Below are positions 49,718 to 58,202 of a stretch of DNA of 64,000 nucleotides, one piece after another. Below the pieces are notes generated by a model that was not told the DNA's origin, did no database searches, and was given only the letters and a program-made list of their open reading frames with translations. The stretch spans positions 124,001-188,000 of the forward strand of contig NZ_RQVD01000002.1 of NCBI RefSeq assembly GCF_003992055.1, written 5' to 3'. The translations under genes were made by a program, and so were the position numbers. This DNA comes from Veillonella sp. CHU740 (GTDB lineage: Bacteria > Bacillota > Negativicutes > Veillonellales > Veillonellaceae). The stretch's first letter is position 1; each line of letters opens with the position of its first letter.

Positions 49718-50272
49718 TTAAAACTGTACTTTAGGCGCACTTTGTGCATTTTGATCAGCTTCAAAGTATGGTTTTACTTGAAATCCCATAGAGCCAGCAA
49801 TTAATGATGCTGGTAGTGTGCGAATCTTTAAATTATAAGCTTGTACACTACCATTATAATCTTTACGAGCCACGGCAATACGATTTTCTGTACCCGCCAA
49901 TTCATCTTGTAATGCTCTAAAATTTGCATCTGCTTTTAAGTTTGGATAGTTTTCTACTACAACTAGTAAACGACTCAAAGCACTACTTAACTCTTGATTT
50001 GCTTTTGCCGTTTCTTCCACCGTCTTCGCACCACCTAGTTTAGCTCGTGCATCTGCTACTGCTTGGATACTATCCTTTTCATGCGATGCATAACCTTTTA
50101 CAGTGTTTACCAAATTCGGAATTAAATCAGAGCGTCGTTGCAATTGTGTTTGCACCTGTGCCCACTGACCATTCACCTGTTCTTCCGTTTGTACCAATCC
50201 ATTATAAGAACTAAAAATCCAAATTAAGATAACACCTAAAATACCTAAACCAATTATCCAAGACTTTTTCAT
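49718..50272 (-). CDS. lemA: LemA family protein
   Basis: 184 aa. One N-terminal transmembrane helix (WIIGLGILGVILIWIFSSYNGL), then the LemA helical core (EEQVNGQWAQVQTQLQRRSDLIPNLVNTVKGY; ENYPNLKADANFRALQDELAGTENRIAVARKDYN). The molecular function is unknown. It is encoded 38 nt upstream of the TPM protein, an arrangement conserved across bacteria. An extended -10 (TGATACAAT) lies about 55 nt before the ATG. Confidence 0.93.
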   Translation of the reverse strand: MKKSWIIGLGILGVILIWIFSSYNGLVQTEEQVNGQWAQVQTQLQRRSDLIPNLVNTVKGYASHEKDSIQAVADARAKLGGAKTVEETAKANQELSSALSRLLVVVENYPNLKADANFRALQDELAGTENRIAVARKDYNGSVQAYNLKIRTLPASLIAGSMGFQVKPYFEADQNAQSAPKVQF

Positions 50273-50509
50273 AAGCCCTCCTTTTCATGTCCACGCATAT
50301 AATAAGCTGCTACTCCTTGTTAGCACATTGTATCATATACGCGTCTACTTCCTAATCATTAACTAGTCGATATTATAATCACTTCACGCACCACTCCCCA
50401 TAGAAAAGTAAACCACCATGTGTATGGAGTGCAGTACATAGAATTCTCTTATATTATACATCGTTTTATACATCTTTTATAGTAACTATATTTTTTCATT
50501 CTATTAAGA

Positions 50510-50515
50510 TATAAT
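50510..50515 (+). promoter_or_regulatory. -10 box of fabK; remainder of the 50281-50576 gap
   Basis: TATAAT about 60 nt before the fabK ATG, with no clear -35. The 300-bp gap separates divergent lemA and fabK and shows nothing else I can interpret. Confidence 0.5.
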
Positions 50516-50576
50516 GAAAGCATGTTGAAATTCCCTGTGATTTCTATTACAGAAGCCACTCTATATAGGAGGTACT

Positions 50577-51515
50577 ATGAAAACTAGCTTAACAGAATTA
50601 TTAGGTATTCAATACCCTATTATCCAAGGCGCTATGGCTTGGACTTCAGAACATACATTAGCAGCTGCCGTTGCCAATGCAGGCGCAACTGGCGTCATCG
50701 CTACAGGTGGTCGTGACACAGAATGGGTTCGCCAAGAAATTCGTCAATGCAAAGCCTTAACGGATAAGCCATTTGGTGTAAACCTAATGTTGATGGCACC
50801 AAACTTAGATGATATCTTAGCTGTCATAGTAGAAGAAAAACCTGCATTCGTAACCTTAGGGGCCGGCAATCCAGTTCCTTTCATTGAACCATTACATGCA
50901 GCAGGCATTAAGGTTATCCCTGTTGTTCCAAATGTAAAACTAGCAAAACGGGTTGCTGCTGCAGGAGCCGATGCAATTATCATCGAAGGTCAAGAAGCTG
51001 GTGGTCACATCGGCACACAAACAACAATGGCCCTACTAGAAAATGTAATCCCAGAAGTAGATATCCCTGTCATAATCGCAGGTGGTATTGTTGATGGTCG
51101 TGGGTTTGCTGCGGGTCTTACTATGGGAGCTGCTGGCGTGCAAATGGGATCTCGCTTTATCTTAGCGAAAGAATGTAAAATGCATCAAAACTGTAAAGAT
51201 GCTATCATTAATGCGACGGATACTGATTCTACAGTAACAGGATTGACTTTCAATCATGGTGTGCGAGGATTAAAAAGTGAATTTACAGCTCGTTATTTAG
51301 AAGCTGAATATAGTTGTGCTCCTAAAAGTGAGTTAACGGCTATGGCCATTGGTACAAACAAAAAAGCTGCCGTGGATGGCGATATAGTAGACGGTGTTGT
51401 GCAAGTAGGCCAAGGCTTAAATCGATTAACTGCCATTGAACCTGCTAAAACAATTGTAGAATCCGTTGTTACTGAAGCGAAAGAAGCGATTAAAAAAGCA
51501 CAACAATTTATCTAA
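50577..51515 (+). CDS. fabK: FabK-type enoyl-ACP reductase / nitronate monooxygenase-like flavoprotein
   Basis: 312 aa. The FMN-binding TIM barrel starts TELLGIQYPIIQGAMAWTSE; the catalytic-type histidine is in IEGQEAGGHIG (about residue 142) and the phosphate-binding loop is IIAGGIVDGRGFAAG, then GVQMGSRF. FabK reduces enoyl-ACP in the last step of fatty-acid elongation and is insensitive to triclosan, while close relatives are nitronate monooxygenases. The FabK reading is favoured by overall sequence style and length, but no other fab genes are adjacent. AGGAGGT precedes the ATG. Confidence 0.8.
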   Translation: MKTSLTELLGIQYPIIQGAMAWTSEHTLAAAVANAGATGVIATGGRDTEWVRQEIRQCKALTDKPFGVNLMLMAPNLDDILAVIVEEKPAFVTLGAGNPVPFIEPLHAAGIKVIPVVPNVKLAKRVAAAGADAIIIEGQEAGGHIGTQTTMALLENVIPEVDIPVIIAGGIVDGRGFAAGLTMGAAGVQMGSRFILAKECKMHQNCKDAIINATDTDSTVTGLTFNHGVRGLKSEFTARYLEAEYSCAPKSELTAMAIGTNKKAAVDGDIVDGVVQVGQGLNRLTAIEPAKTIVESVVTEAKEAIKKAQQFI

Positions 51516-51641
51516 ACTTTTACAACTAATGACTAGTACAATACTGTCTAATATATGCACTACATCCTCTTGGCGAATGATCAAAGCCAAGGGGATTCTC
51601 ATACAGTACTAACTTCACACAGCATTATATAGGAGGATAAC

Positions 51642-52190
51642 ATGTTACCATTTAAAGGAAAATATCCAAAATTAGACCCAAAAAGTCATGCTATGCCAGG
51701 TGCTGAACTAGCTGGCGATGTTGAATTAAAAGAATATGCCTCTGTATGGCAAAATGTATCGGCTCGCGGAGATGTCAATAAAATTGTTGTCGGTCGTTAC
51801 TCTAATGTACAAGACAACTCTGTACTCCATGTAGATGATGACCATGCTTGTATCCTTGGCGACTTTGTTACCATCGGCCACAGTGCCATCATCCACGCTT
51901 CCACATTAGAAGACCACGTATTAGTAGGCATGGGAGCTATTGTTCTTAGCCGTTGTCACATTGGCCGTGGCTCTATCATAGGTGCTGGTGCCCTTGTATT
52001 AGAAGGTACAGAAATCCCTCCACACTCTCTAGTAGTGGGTAGTCCTGCTAAAGTCATTCGTACCGATGAGAAAATGATAGAAAAAATCCACAACCAAGCT
52101 ATCAAATATAAAACATTGTGGACAAAAGAATATGGATTTTTACCTGATGCTGATGGCGAAGTATGGGATCCTAGCCAAACCATTGTTTAA
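51642..52190 (+). CDS. Gamma-class carbonic anhydrase-like protein
   Basis: 182 aa. Hexapeptide repeats of a left-handed beta-helix (VWQNVSARGDVNKIVVG; VGMGAIVLSRCHIGRGSIIGAGALVLEG) carry the three metal-binding histidines of the family (LHVDDDH, IGHSAIIH). YrdA/PaaY-type proteins bind zinc or iron and may hydrate CO2; several homologues are inactive or act on other substrates. It is 126 nt after fabK, with a weak hairpin (CCTCTTGGC...GCCAAGGGG) between, and has AGGAGG before the ATG. Confidence 0.88.
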   Translation: MLPFKGKYPKLDPKSHAMPGAELAGDVELKEYASVWQNVSARGDVNKIVVGRYSNVQDNSVLHVDDDHACILGDFVTIGHSAIIHASTLEDHVLVGMGAIVLSRCHIGRGSIIGAGALVLEGTEIPPHSLVVGSPAKVIRTDEKMIEKIHNQAIKYKTLWTKEYGFLPDADGEVWDPSQTIV

Positions 52191-52209
52191 TAAAAAATAT
52201 ATTAAAAAC

Positions 52210-52239
52210 AAAACGATATGACTTATGCCATATCGTTTT
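52210..52239. terminator. Bidirectional terminator
   Basis: AAAACGATATG pairs with CATATCGTTTT, flanked by A and T runs. It serves the carbonic anhydrase gene (plus) and the exported protein gene (minus), which converge here. Confidence 0.85.
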
Positions 52240-52244
52240 TTATA

Positions 52245-52796
52245 TCATTTTTTCTTTTTTTCAACAAAATAGATAATTGTTCCTACTATCAGCATGATGA
52301 CCACTACAATTATTCGTATTGTTACGGTATCATCAGAAACTGTATCCACAGGTTCCTTTTTTACAGTACCACCTTCTTTAATTTTATCTTTATATTTTGC
52401 AAGTAAGATATTAGCAATGCCAGCATTTTGGGATCCCGATTCGATTTTTTCTCTTGGGTTGTTAGGAAAGTCTTGGTCCACTATTGCTTTGCCTGTTTTT
52501 TTGTCATACAACGTAACATGTTTAGATTGCACCCATACTGCATCATAAATGTATAGATCAACTACAGAATACTCTTTATCATTGTTAGGATCGTCTAATT
52601 TTACTTCAATTTGAACCGTAGGAGGCAATGCATCTTTAGAGCTAGGCGTTCCATACCCTTGTATAGTTTCTGAATTTATATAATATTTTATGCCACTATC
52701 ATCAGTACCCAAATAATCCCAACTTGCATAAGACACACTTGAAACTAATAGGAATACTATCGCCAATATAATGTTCTTCATCTTATCATGACTCAC
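52245..52796 (-). CDS. Small exported protein with C-terminal membrane helix
   Basis: 183 aa from a GTG at 52796, or 178 aa from the ATG at 52781. An N-terminal signal peptide (KNIILAIVFLLVSSVSYA) precedes a domain starting WDYLGTDDSGIKYYINSETI with VDLYIYDAVWVQSKHVTLYDK. A C-terminal transmembrane helix (IIVVVIMLIVGTIIYFVEKKKK) has a basic end. The W-D-Y-x-G opening and strand pattern resemble the surface-adhesin protein E family, but I regard that as weak. It stands alone. Neither start has a strong ribosome site. Confidence 0.7.
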   Translation of the reverse strand: MSHDKMKNIILAIVFLLVSSVSYASWDYLGTDDSGIKYYINSETIQGYGTPSSKDALPPTVQIEVKLDDPNNDKEYSVVDLYIYDAVWVQSKHVTLYDKKTGKAIVDQDFPNNPREKIESGSQNAGIANILLAKYKDKIKEGGTVKKEPVDTVSDDTVTIRIIVVVIMLIVGTIIYFVEKKKK

Positions 52797-52901
52797 TTTA
52801 ACTACATCCTACCACATGTAATGTGCATGCTACTTATTAAATAGTATCAATTCTTCTATATAACGTCAATATTCTTATTTCCCCAAAGCTATTATACAAA
52901 T

Positions 52902-52935
52902 ACGGCTATTTGATCTGTATCCATCAAATAGCCGT
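52902..52935 (-). terminator. Terminator of nrdD-nrdG
   Basis: A perfect 13-bp stem (ACGGCTATTTGAT with ATCAAATAGCCGT) and an 8-nt loop, followed on the minus strand by ATTTGTAT. Confidence 0.8.
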
Positions 52936-52959
52936 TATTACTATACTACTATATACTAT

Positions 52960-53457
52960 TTATTCTAAGTACAACACAACCTTACCTTTCACTAACGATG
53001 CTTGTATATCAATAATACGTTGGTTACTACTCCCTCTAAATGCTAATCCAGGATCTCGTAACTCATCAACAAATTTCCCATCTACTAAGATATGGCACCG
53101 CTCTAACAATTGTCGTTTATGAGGGCAAGCCAAAATTTCTTCATAGGTATATCCCGAATAGACCCAAATTGGTTTGTCCGGCGCCACTTCTAAAACTCTA
53201 TCCACGAGGGGAACTAATCCATCCACATTTTGAAACGGTTCTCCTCCTAGTAAGGTTAATCCACTGCAACTAGGGTCTACTACATAGGACAACAATCGCT
53301 GTGTATCTTCTTCAGTCCATTCTTTTCCTGCAGAAAAATCTTGGTACTCTTCATTAAAGCAATTGTAGCAGCAATGTGTGCAGCCTGTTACAAATAAAGA
53401 TGTACGAATACCTTCACCATTGGCAATGTCATATTGTCTTAACTGTCCGTATCGCAT
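52960..53457 (-). CDS. nrdG: Anaerobic ribonucleotide reductase activating protein
   Basis: 165 aa. The radical SAM motif is CTHCCYNC (CxxxCxxC, about residue 31) in GCTHCCYNCFN, followed by LTLLGGEPFQN, as in NrdG. It uses SAM to put the glycyl radical on NrdD. It follows nrdD by 23 nt. Confidence 0.95.
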   Translation of the reverse strand: MRYGQLRQYDIANGEGIRTSLFVTGCTHCCYNCFNEEYQDFSAGKEWTEEDTQRLLSYVVDPSCSGLTLLGGEPFQNVDGLVPLVDRVLEVAPDKPIWVYSGYTYEEILACPHKRQLLERCHILVDGKFVDELRDPGLAFRGSSNQRIIDIQASLVKGKVVLYLE

Positions 53458-53480
53458 AGTACACCTTCTTTCAAAATAGG

Positions 53481-55631
53481 TTAGATATGCATAACCCTAT
53501 CTTTAATCTCTTTTGTCCGACCTTCATTCCAGAAGTTTTCTCCTAGATATCCACAAGTTCTACGGATGACAGTCAATGTATCACGATTTGTATTATGACA
53601 ACGAGGACATTCCCATTGCACATGATCATTAACTATAATTTCTCCATCAAAACCACATTCATGACAGTAATCAGATTTTGTATTAAATTCCGCATAGGAA
53701 ATTGTATCATAAATATACTGCATCATTGTCAATAAGGCTGGAATATTGTTAGTCATATTAGGAATCTCAGCATAGGAAATACATCCACCTGTAGATAACT
53801 TTTGAAATTCAGATTCAAAGGCAAATTTATCAAATACATTGATTTCTTCACGTACATTCACATGGTAACTATTTGTATAATATCCTTTATCTGTAATATC
53901 AGGAATTTCTCCAAATCGAGCACGATCAATAGAGGAGAATCGGTTAGTTAAGCTTTCAGCTGGCGTACCATATAAGGCAAAGCCGATGTTGTGTTTGCTA
54001 CGCCATGTTTCTGTAGCCTGTTGCAAACGTTCCATTACTTTTTTAGCAAATGTATGTCCTTCTTCAGATGTATTAGAGTGACCTACGATCAACTTTGTTG
54101 CTTCATATAAACCAATATAACCTAAAGAAATCGTAGCATATCCACCTTCTAATAACGGACGGATGGGAGCGCCCTTAGGCAACCGAGCTATGGCACCATA
54201 TTGCCAGTGAATTGGTGATACATCGCTAGTAACATCTTTTAACAATTCATAACGGAATAATAATGCTTTTTCTGCCAACTCTAACCGTTTTTCTAAAATT
54301 TCAAAGAATGACTCTTCTTTGCCTTGCGCTAAAATCCCAATTTGTGGCAAGTTAAGACTCACCACTCCAATATTAAAACGACCATTAAAGACATAGTCAC
54401 CTTGGTCATTTTTCCAAGGGGATAAGAATGAACGACATCCCATAGGTGCAAACACATTACCTTCATAAATTTCTTTCATTTTCTTTGCAGAAATATAATC
54501 AGGATACATCCGTTTCGCTGTACATTGTGCAGCTAATTCTGTTAAATAATAGTATTCACTAGTAGGGTGAACATTATGTTCATCCAACACATAAATCAAT
54601 TTAGGAAAAGCTGGTGTAATATATACATCCGATTCATTTTTAATGCCTTGAATCCGCTGTTTTAAAATCTCTTCATCAATCAAAGCAGCTTCTTTCGCTA
54701 GTTCACTGCGTGGATCAAAATGCATAAACAGTGTGACAAAAGGAGCTTGTCCATTCGTAGTCATCAAAGTATTAATTTGATATTGGATCGTTTGGATACC
54801 ATCTTTCACTTCTTTTTTTGTTCGATTCCAAGCAATTTCTTCTGCCTTTGTTACATCTGGCTCCATTCCATACACTTCTACTTGTTCTTGTAATGTTAGC
54901 TCCAAGTATTTTTCATAAGATTTTCTCACATAAGGCGCCAAAATGCGATCTATACCATTAATACTTTGTCCACCATATTGACCAGATGCCACTTGAGCAA
55001 TAATTTGTGTTGTCACCGTACATGCCACTTGAAAAGACTTAGGTGTATCAATGCGCTTTCCATTAATGACAGTACCATTTGTCAACATATCTTCTAAGTT
55101 CACAAGACAGCAATTAAACATCGGTTGAATGATATAATCCATATCATGGAAGTGGATAGCCCCACTATCATGAGCTTGTACTATGTCCGTAGGAATTAAC
55201 TTTCTACGAGCAATATCCTTGCTCACTTCCCCTGCAATTAGATCTCGTTGTGTAGACACAATGGATGCATCTTTATTAGAGTTCTCATCTAATACAGCTA
55301 CATTCGATTTATTCAATAGGCCAAATACGTCTTTATCTGTGGTATTTTCTACACGTTTGAAAGCTTGTACAGCCTTATAATTTTCATAAGCTCGAGCAGT
55401 TGCTGGATTGTTATTTTCTAACAATTTATAATAGACTTGCTCCTCTATGGCATAAATTGTCATATTTCTATCTATTTTTTGTGCATAGGCTTCGATTTCA
55501 TTGGCAATTTGAAGGGCTAAACCAGCTGTATAGACACCTGTACTGCTATGCATCGCTTTTTCTATAGCAATGATAATTTTTTCTTTATCAAATGATGCTA
55601 AACTACCGTCACGTTTTATAACCTGTGTCAT
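53481..55631 (-). CDS. nrdD: Anaerobic ribonucleoside-triphosphate reductase (class III)
   Basis: 716 aa. An N-terminal ATP-cone (TQVIKRDGSLASFDKEKIIIAIEKAM) gives allosteric control. The catalytic barrel includes DSGAIHFHDMDY and FNCCLVNLEDML. A C-terminal four-cysteine zinc site (CHECGFDGEIIVND, WECPRC) precedes the glycyl-radical loop RRTCGYLGENFW. It makes dNTPs without oxygen, as expected for an obligate anaerobe. The ATG at 55631 has AGGAGG in front; the ATG ten codons upstream has none. Confidence 0.96.
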   Translation of the reverse strand: MTQVIKRDGSLASFDKEKIIIAIEKAMHSSTGVYTAGLALQIANEIEAYAQKIDRNMTIYAIEEQVYYKLLENNNPATARAYENYKAVQAFKRVENTTDKDVFGLLNKSNVAVLDENSNKDASIVSTQRDLIAGEVSKDIARRKLIPTDIVQAHDSGAIHFHDMDYIIQPMFNCCLVNLEDMLTNGTVINGKRIDTPKSFQVACTVTTQIIAQVASGQYGGQSINGIDRILAPYVRKSYEKYLELTLQEQVEVYGMEPDVTKAEEIAWNRTKKEVKDGIQTIQYQINTLMTTNGQAPFVTLFMHFDPRSELAKEAALIDEEILKQRIQGIKNESDVYITPAFPKLIYVLDEHNVHPTSEYYYLTELAAQCTAKRMYPDYISAKKMKEIYEGNVFAPMGCRSFLSPWKNDQGDYVFNGRFNIGVVSLNLPQIGILAQGKEESFFEILEKRLELAEKALLFRYELLKDVTSDVSPIHWQYGAIARLPKGAPIRPLLEGGYATISLGYIGLYEATKLIVGHSNTSEEGHTFAKKVMERLQQATETWRSKHNIGFALYGTPAESLTNRFSSIDRARFGEIPDITDKGYYTNSYHVNVREEINVFDKFAFESEFQKLSTGGCISYAEIPNMTNNIPALLTMMQYIYDTISYAEFNTKSDYCHECGFDGEIIVNDHVQWECPRCHNTNRDTLTVIRRTCGYLGENFWNEGRTKEIKDRVMHI

Positions 55632-55798
55632 ACTAATTGCCTCCTCACTACCATATGCCATCCACTCTCTATCATCTGTAGGGCCTATTCTCTATGTAGT
55701 AACAAAATATAATCTATACGTCTTAAAAAGATCGTCATATCAAAATAAAATTCACCTACTCTGTGAATGAGGAATGATACTTACATTCAGACATACAA

Positions 55799-55819
55799 AA
55801 AGAGCAACCTTTGCTCTTT
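55799..55819 (-). terminator. Hairpin with T-run in the nrdD leader
   Basis: On the minus strand AAAGAGCAA-AGG-TTGCTCTTT is followed by TTG. It lies at about +45 to +65 of the predicted nrdD transcript, about 170 nt before the start codon, so it could act as an attenuator. A second small hairpin (ACTAC...GTAGT, 55827-55840) precedes it. Confidence 0.5.
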
Positions 55820-55870
55820 CTTTGTTACTACACATGTAGTTTGTTCTCTATGTTATATCTTTATGACTTT

Positions 55871-55899
55871 AGTGTACTATATATTGTAGTTAATTTCAA
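55871..55899 (-). promoter_or_regulatory. Promoter of nrdD-nrdG
   Basis: On the minus strand TTGAAA (55894-55899), a 17-bp spacer and TACACT (55871-55876). The leader would be about 230 nt. Confidence 0.6.
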
Positions 55900-55921
55900 T
55901 CTGTAATACAATATCATGTAT
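55874..55921. promoter_or_regulatory. Two NrdR-box-like sites over the nrdD promoter
   Basis: TACTATATATTGTA (centre about 55881.5) and ATACAATATCATGTAT (centre about 55913.5) are 32 bp apart, three helical turns, as is typical for NrdR box pairs. The first overlaps the spacer and -10; the second lies just upstream of -35. The remaining 55922-56078 stretch shows nothing recognisable. Confidence 0.55.
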
Positions 55922-56078
55922 TACAATTAGATATACGATATACAGAGATAAAGGATACTATATCCCCTTAACCCCTAGTAATTCAAAGAGATTTCTTATA
56001 TTTCATCTCGTACACAATATTATCAAGCATTACAAATTGATATATGCCACAACTTCACCTATATGTCTGTAATAAAAT

Positions 56079-56107
56079 AACGACTATCTCTATAAGAGAT
56101 AGTCGTT
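56079..56107 (-). terminator. Terminator of bioY
   Basis: AACGACTATCTC pairs with GAGATAGTCGTT; on the minus strand it is followed by ATTTTATTAC. Confidence 0.85.
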
Positions 56108-56121
56108 ACATATATGAGCTA

Positions 56122-56718
56122 TTATAATTTAATTTTTGTAGCAATCCATGCTGATAGGATAGCTTTCACAATATCACCAATCACAAATGGATAGAATATA
56201 ATCGGTAAAGCTTTTTGTAATCCTCCCATATCAAACGGGATTTTCGCAACCCACATAAAATAAGGTACAGCTGCTAAATAGGTGATAATGATGCTTACCA
56301 ATGTCGTCACAACAGCATAGCGCAAAAAGCTTTTTGTGCTACCTTTTAAATAACTAACTGCTGCATACGCAACTGGCCAAATCAAAATGAATCCTCCTGT
56401 AGGTCCCAAAAACTTGTCTATTCCAAAAGTAAATCCTGTAAATACAGGCAGTCCAACAGCCCCTAACAGAGCATATACCACTAGTGTTATAAATGCTTGT
56501 TTAGGAGTTAATAATAAACCTATTAAACATAAGCCGATAGTAATCAGAGAAATCATACCTACACCCATTGGATTTGGTACAGATAACTGGGCCATTACAC
56601 AAACTAATGCAACTAATAAAGACATTCTAACTAAATCAGTCGTCTGAAAGCTGCGTCTCACAGTATTAGCATTTGTAATTTCTGTCTCTCCAGAAGGATG
56701 CATTTTTCTATTACTCAT
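56122..56718 (-). CDS. bioY: Biotin transporter BioY (ECF S component)
   Basis: 198 aa with about six membrane segments. The BioY pattern is visible in MSLLVALVCVMAQLSVPNPMG, LLLTPKQAFITLVVYALLGAVGLPVF and FLGPTGGFILIWPVAY (about residue 105), the substrate-contacting loop. BioY binds biotin and works with the ECF ATPases or alone. The N-terminus has a 30-residue hydrophilic lead. It overlaps the MaoC-like gene by 8 nt and sits downstream of a BirA-like site. Confidence 0.93.
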   Translation of the reverse strand: MSNRKMHPSGETEITNANTVRRSFQTTDLVRMSLLVALVCVMAQLSVPNPMGVGMISLITIGLCLIGLLLTPKQAFITLVVYALLGAVGLPVFTGFTFGIDKFLGPTGGFILIWPVAYAAVSYLKGSTKSFLRYAVVTTLVSIIITYLAAVPYFMWVAKIPFDMGGLQKALPIIFYPFVIGDIVKAILSAWIATKIKL

Positions 56719-57319
56719 TATGATTCATTAACTCCTCTGTATACACCCATTTGCAGTCTGCCAAGCCACCATGAGTTCCTACTAATTGACAATGACCTTT
56801 TTGAAGCTTACCATCTGTATCAATAGTCATTTTCTCCACAGAAATGACATCGCCACCATAAAATGGTGATGAAAAAGTAATATCAAGCTGAACTAGCATC
56901 TCTTCATCTAGTACATGATGTGCCATATGTGATAAGACCATCAACTCCGGTACAATCGGAACATCATCACGATACATAGGATTCATGTCTTGTACAGCAT
57001 CTGCAAACTCAAGAATTGATTCTTGGGTAAAAATAAATTTAGTTCTTGTTCTATCCTTCAAATCACAAGGCCAAGTTTTCGGCATTTCCTCTAATGATAC
57101 TTCACCGTGCTCCTTCCAATCAGGATTCGATTGTTCTAACATGGTAGACACTATGGTGCCTTTAGGATTCGATGCACTCACTATGTGCTCTCGTTTCTTT
57201 GGAGTATAGTTAATTTGTAACTGCGGTGATCTTGTAGTTCGTTTGTATTGTACAGTTCGTACAATAGCGGTATTAGGTATGTCCCTTACACTTGTCAAGC
57301 CCTTACATAGTGTATGCAT
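56711..57319 (-). CDS. MaoC-like hotdog protein of unknown role
   Basis: 202 aa from the ATG at 57319 (GGAGGAGG ahead of it; the ATG six codons upstream overlaps that site). The C-terminal half resembles a MaoC/R-hydratase hotdog: FTQESILEFADAVQDMNPMY, VPELMVLSHMAHHV and LDITFSSPFYGGDVISV. The D-NP-H catalytic motif of hydratases appears as DMNPMY, with tyrosine where histidine is usual, so it may be a binding or altered-activity protein. The N-terminal half is not recognised. Its overlap with bioY and the shared promoter suggest a role near biotin or acyl-chain metabolism; this is inference. Confidence 0.65.
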   Translation of the reverse strand: MHTLCKGLTSVRDIPNTAIVRTVQYKRTTRSPQLQINYTPKKREHIVSASNPKGTIVSTMLEQSNPDWKEHGEVSLEEMPKTWPCDLKDRTRTKFIFTQESILEFADAVQDMNPMYRDDVPIVPELMVLSHMAHHVLDEEMLVQLDITFSSPFYGGDVISVEKMTIDTDGKLQKGHCQLVGTHGGLADCKWVYTEELMNHNE

Positions 57320-57394
57320 AAGTGCCTCCTCCCCCATTCAATGGGTATACTGGATCTTACAAGTCTTACATAAATCTTACTTTGTTACACTTTT

Positions 57395-57423
57395 ATTATA
57401 TTAATCAAATCGTATATAGTCAA
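57395..57423 (-). promoter_or_regulatory. Promoter of the MaoC-like/bioY operon
   Basis: On the minus strand TTGACT (57418-57423), a 17-bp spacer and perfect TATAAT (57395-57400). Three GTAAGA motifs follow in the leader at 9-11 bp spacing (57360-57385). Confidence 0.75.
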
Positions 57424-57440
57424 CTTATTTTTCAAATTCA

Positions 57441-57474
57441 TTGTTAACAAATTTTATATTCAACGTTAACGCAA
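57441..57474. promoter_or_regulatory. BirA-like biotin operator
   Basis: TTGTTAAC and GTTAACGCAA are separated by 16 bp, the layout of Firmicutes biotin-repressor sites. It lies 17 bp upstream of the -35 box rather than over the promoter, so its effect is uncertain. Confidence 0.6.
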
Positions 57475-57514
57475 TATCTTCTTAGATTCTTAATCGAACT
57501 ATCTACATTGAAAA

Positions 57515-57557
57515 AGGACCATCATCACTTGCATTAACTACAAGTAACGATGGTCCT
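57515..57557. terminator. Terminator after the outer-membrane barrel gene (bidirectional)
   Basis: AGGACCATC pairs with GATGGTCCT and an inner ACTTG with CAAGT; A and T runs flank the stem. It ends the ftsZ-proximal transcript. Confidence 0.82.
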
Positions 57558-57604
57558 ATTTTTATTACAATGTGACATGTACGCCGATGAGTTACTATTC
57601 CGTA

Positions 57605-58180
57605 TTAGAAGGAGTAACCTACACCCGCATGTAAACCTTTCACATCATTTTTAGTTTCATTCATTTTATATTGATCGTATTGGTAATACACGTTCAAATC
57701 AATATCAGGACGCAAACCATAGGAAGCACCTACTTGGAACGTATGCTTAATATCATTACCAAAACCTGCTTTTGCATAGCCTTCTACCTTATCAGATAAT
57801 TGAGTATGCCCAATCACACCTGCTTGGTATCCAAAGCCGCTGTGTTTGTCCCCCATATCTACATAAGTACCAGCACCATATACATTCACATTTGGGTGTA
57901 CCGCATAAGCACCTGTTAATTGATGGTCATTAATATCTGCTCCTGTGCGATGCACTTTATTAAAGGAATATTGAGCTCCTACTTTATCGGATAATCCTTG
58001 TTGTGCAGATATGCCAAATCCATTTCTACGTTTAGAATCATTTGCTGATTTATTGCTAACAGAATATTCAGCACTGATCTTAGTTTCACCAGCATTAATT
58101 TTTGTAACTGGCACGGCTGCCGCAAACGCAGAGGCACCAAAAGCTGCCAATACAACTGTTGCTACTAATACTTTTTTCAT
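57605..58180 (-). CDS. Small outer-membrane beta-barrel protein
   Basis: 191 aa. The signal peptide is MKKVLVATVVLAAFGASAFAAA. The mature part has alternating hydrophobic strands (TKISAEYSVS, GFGISAQQGLS, VGAQYSFNKV, VNVYGAGTYVDMG, HTFQVGASYGL, IDLNVYYQYDQY) and ends in GVGYSF with the terminal phenylalanine recognised by the BAM machine. That implies roughly eight to ten strands, as in small OmpA- or YfaZ-like barrels; the specific family is not recognised. It begins 22 nt after ftsZ with GGAGG before its ATG and no terminator between, so it is likely co-transcribed. Confidence 0.8.
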   Translation of the reverse strand: MKKVLVATVVLAAFGASAFAAAVPVTKINAGETKISAEYSVSNKSANDSKRRNGFGISAQQGLSDKVGAQYSFNKVHRTGADINDHQLTGAYAVHPNVNVYGAGTYVDMGDKHSGFGYQAGVIGHTQLSDKVEGYAKAGFGNDIKHTFQVGASYGLRPDIDLNVYYQYDQYKMNETKNDVKGLHAGVGYSF

Positions 58181-58202
58181 AGCATCCTCCTATAAGAGAA
58201 TC

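Noticed and set aside
57360-57480. A biotin or other riboswitch in front of the MaoC-like/bioY genes
   Set aside because: The region is AT-rich, without conserved aptamer helices; the palindromic site is better explained as a protein operator.
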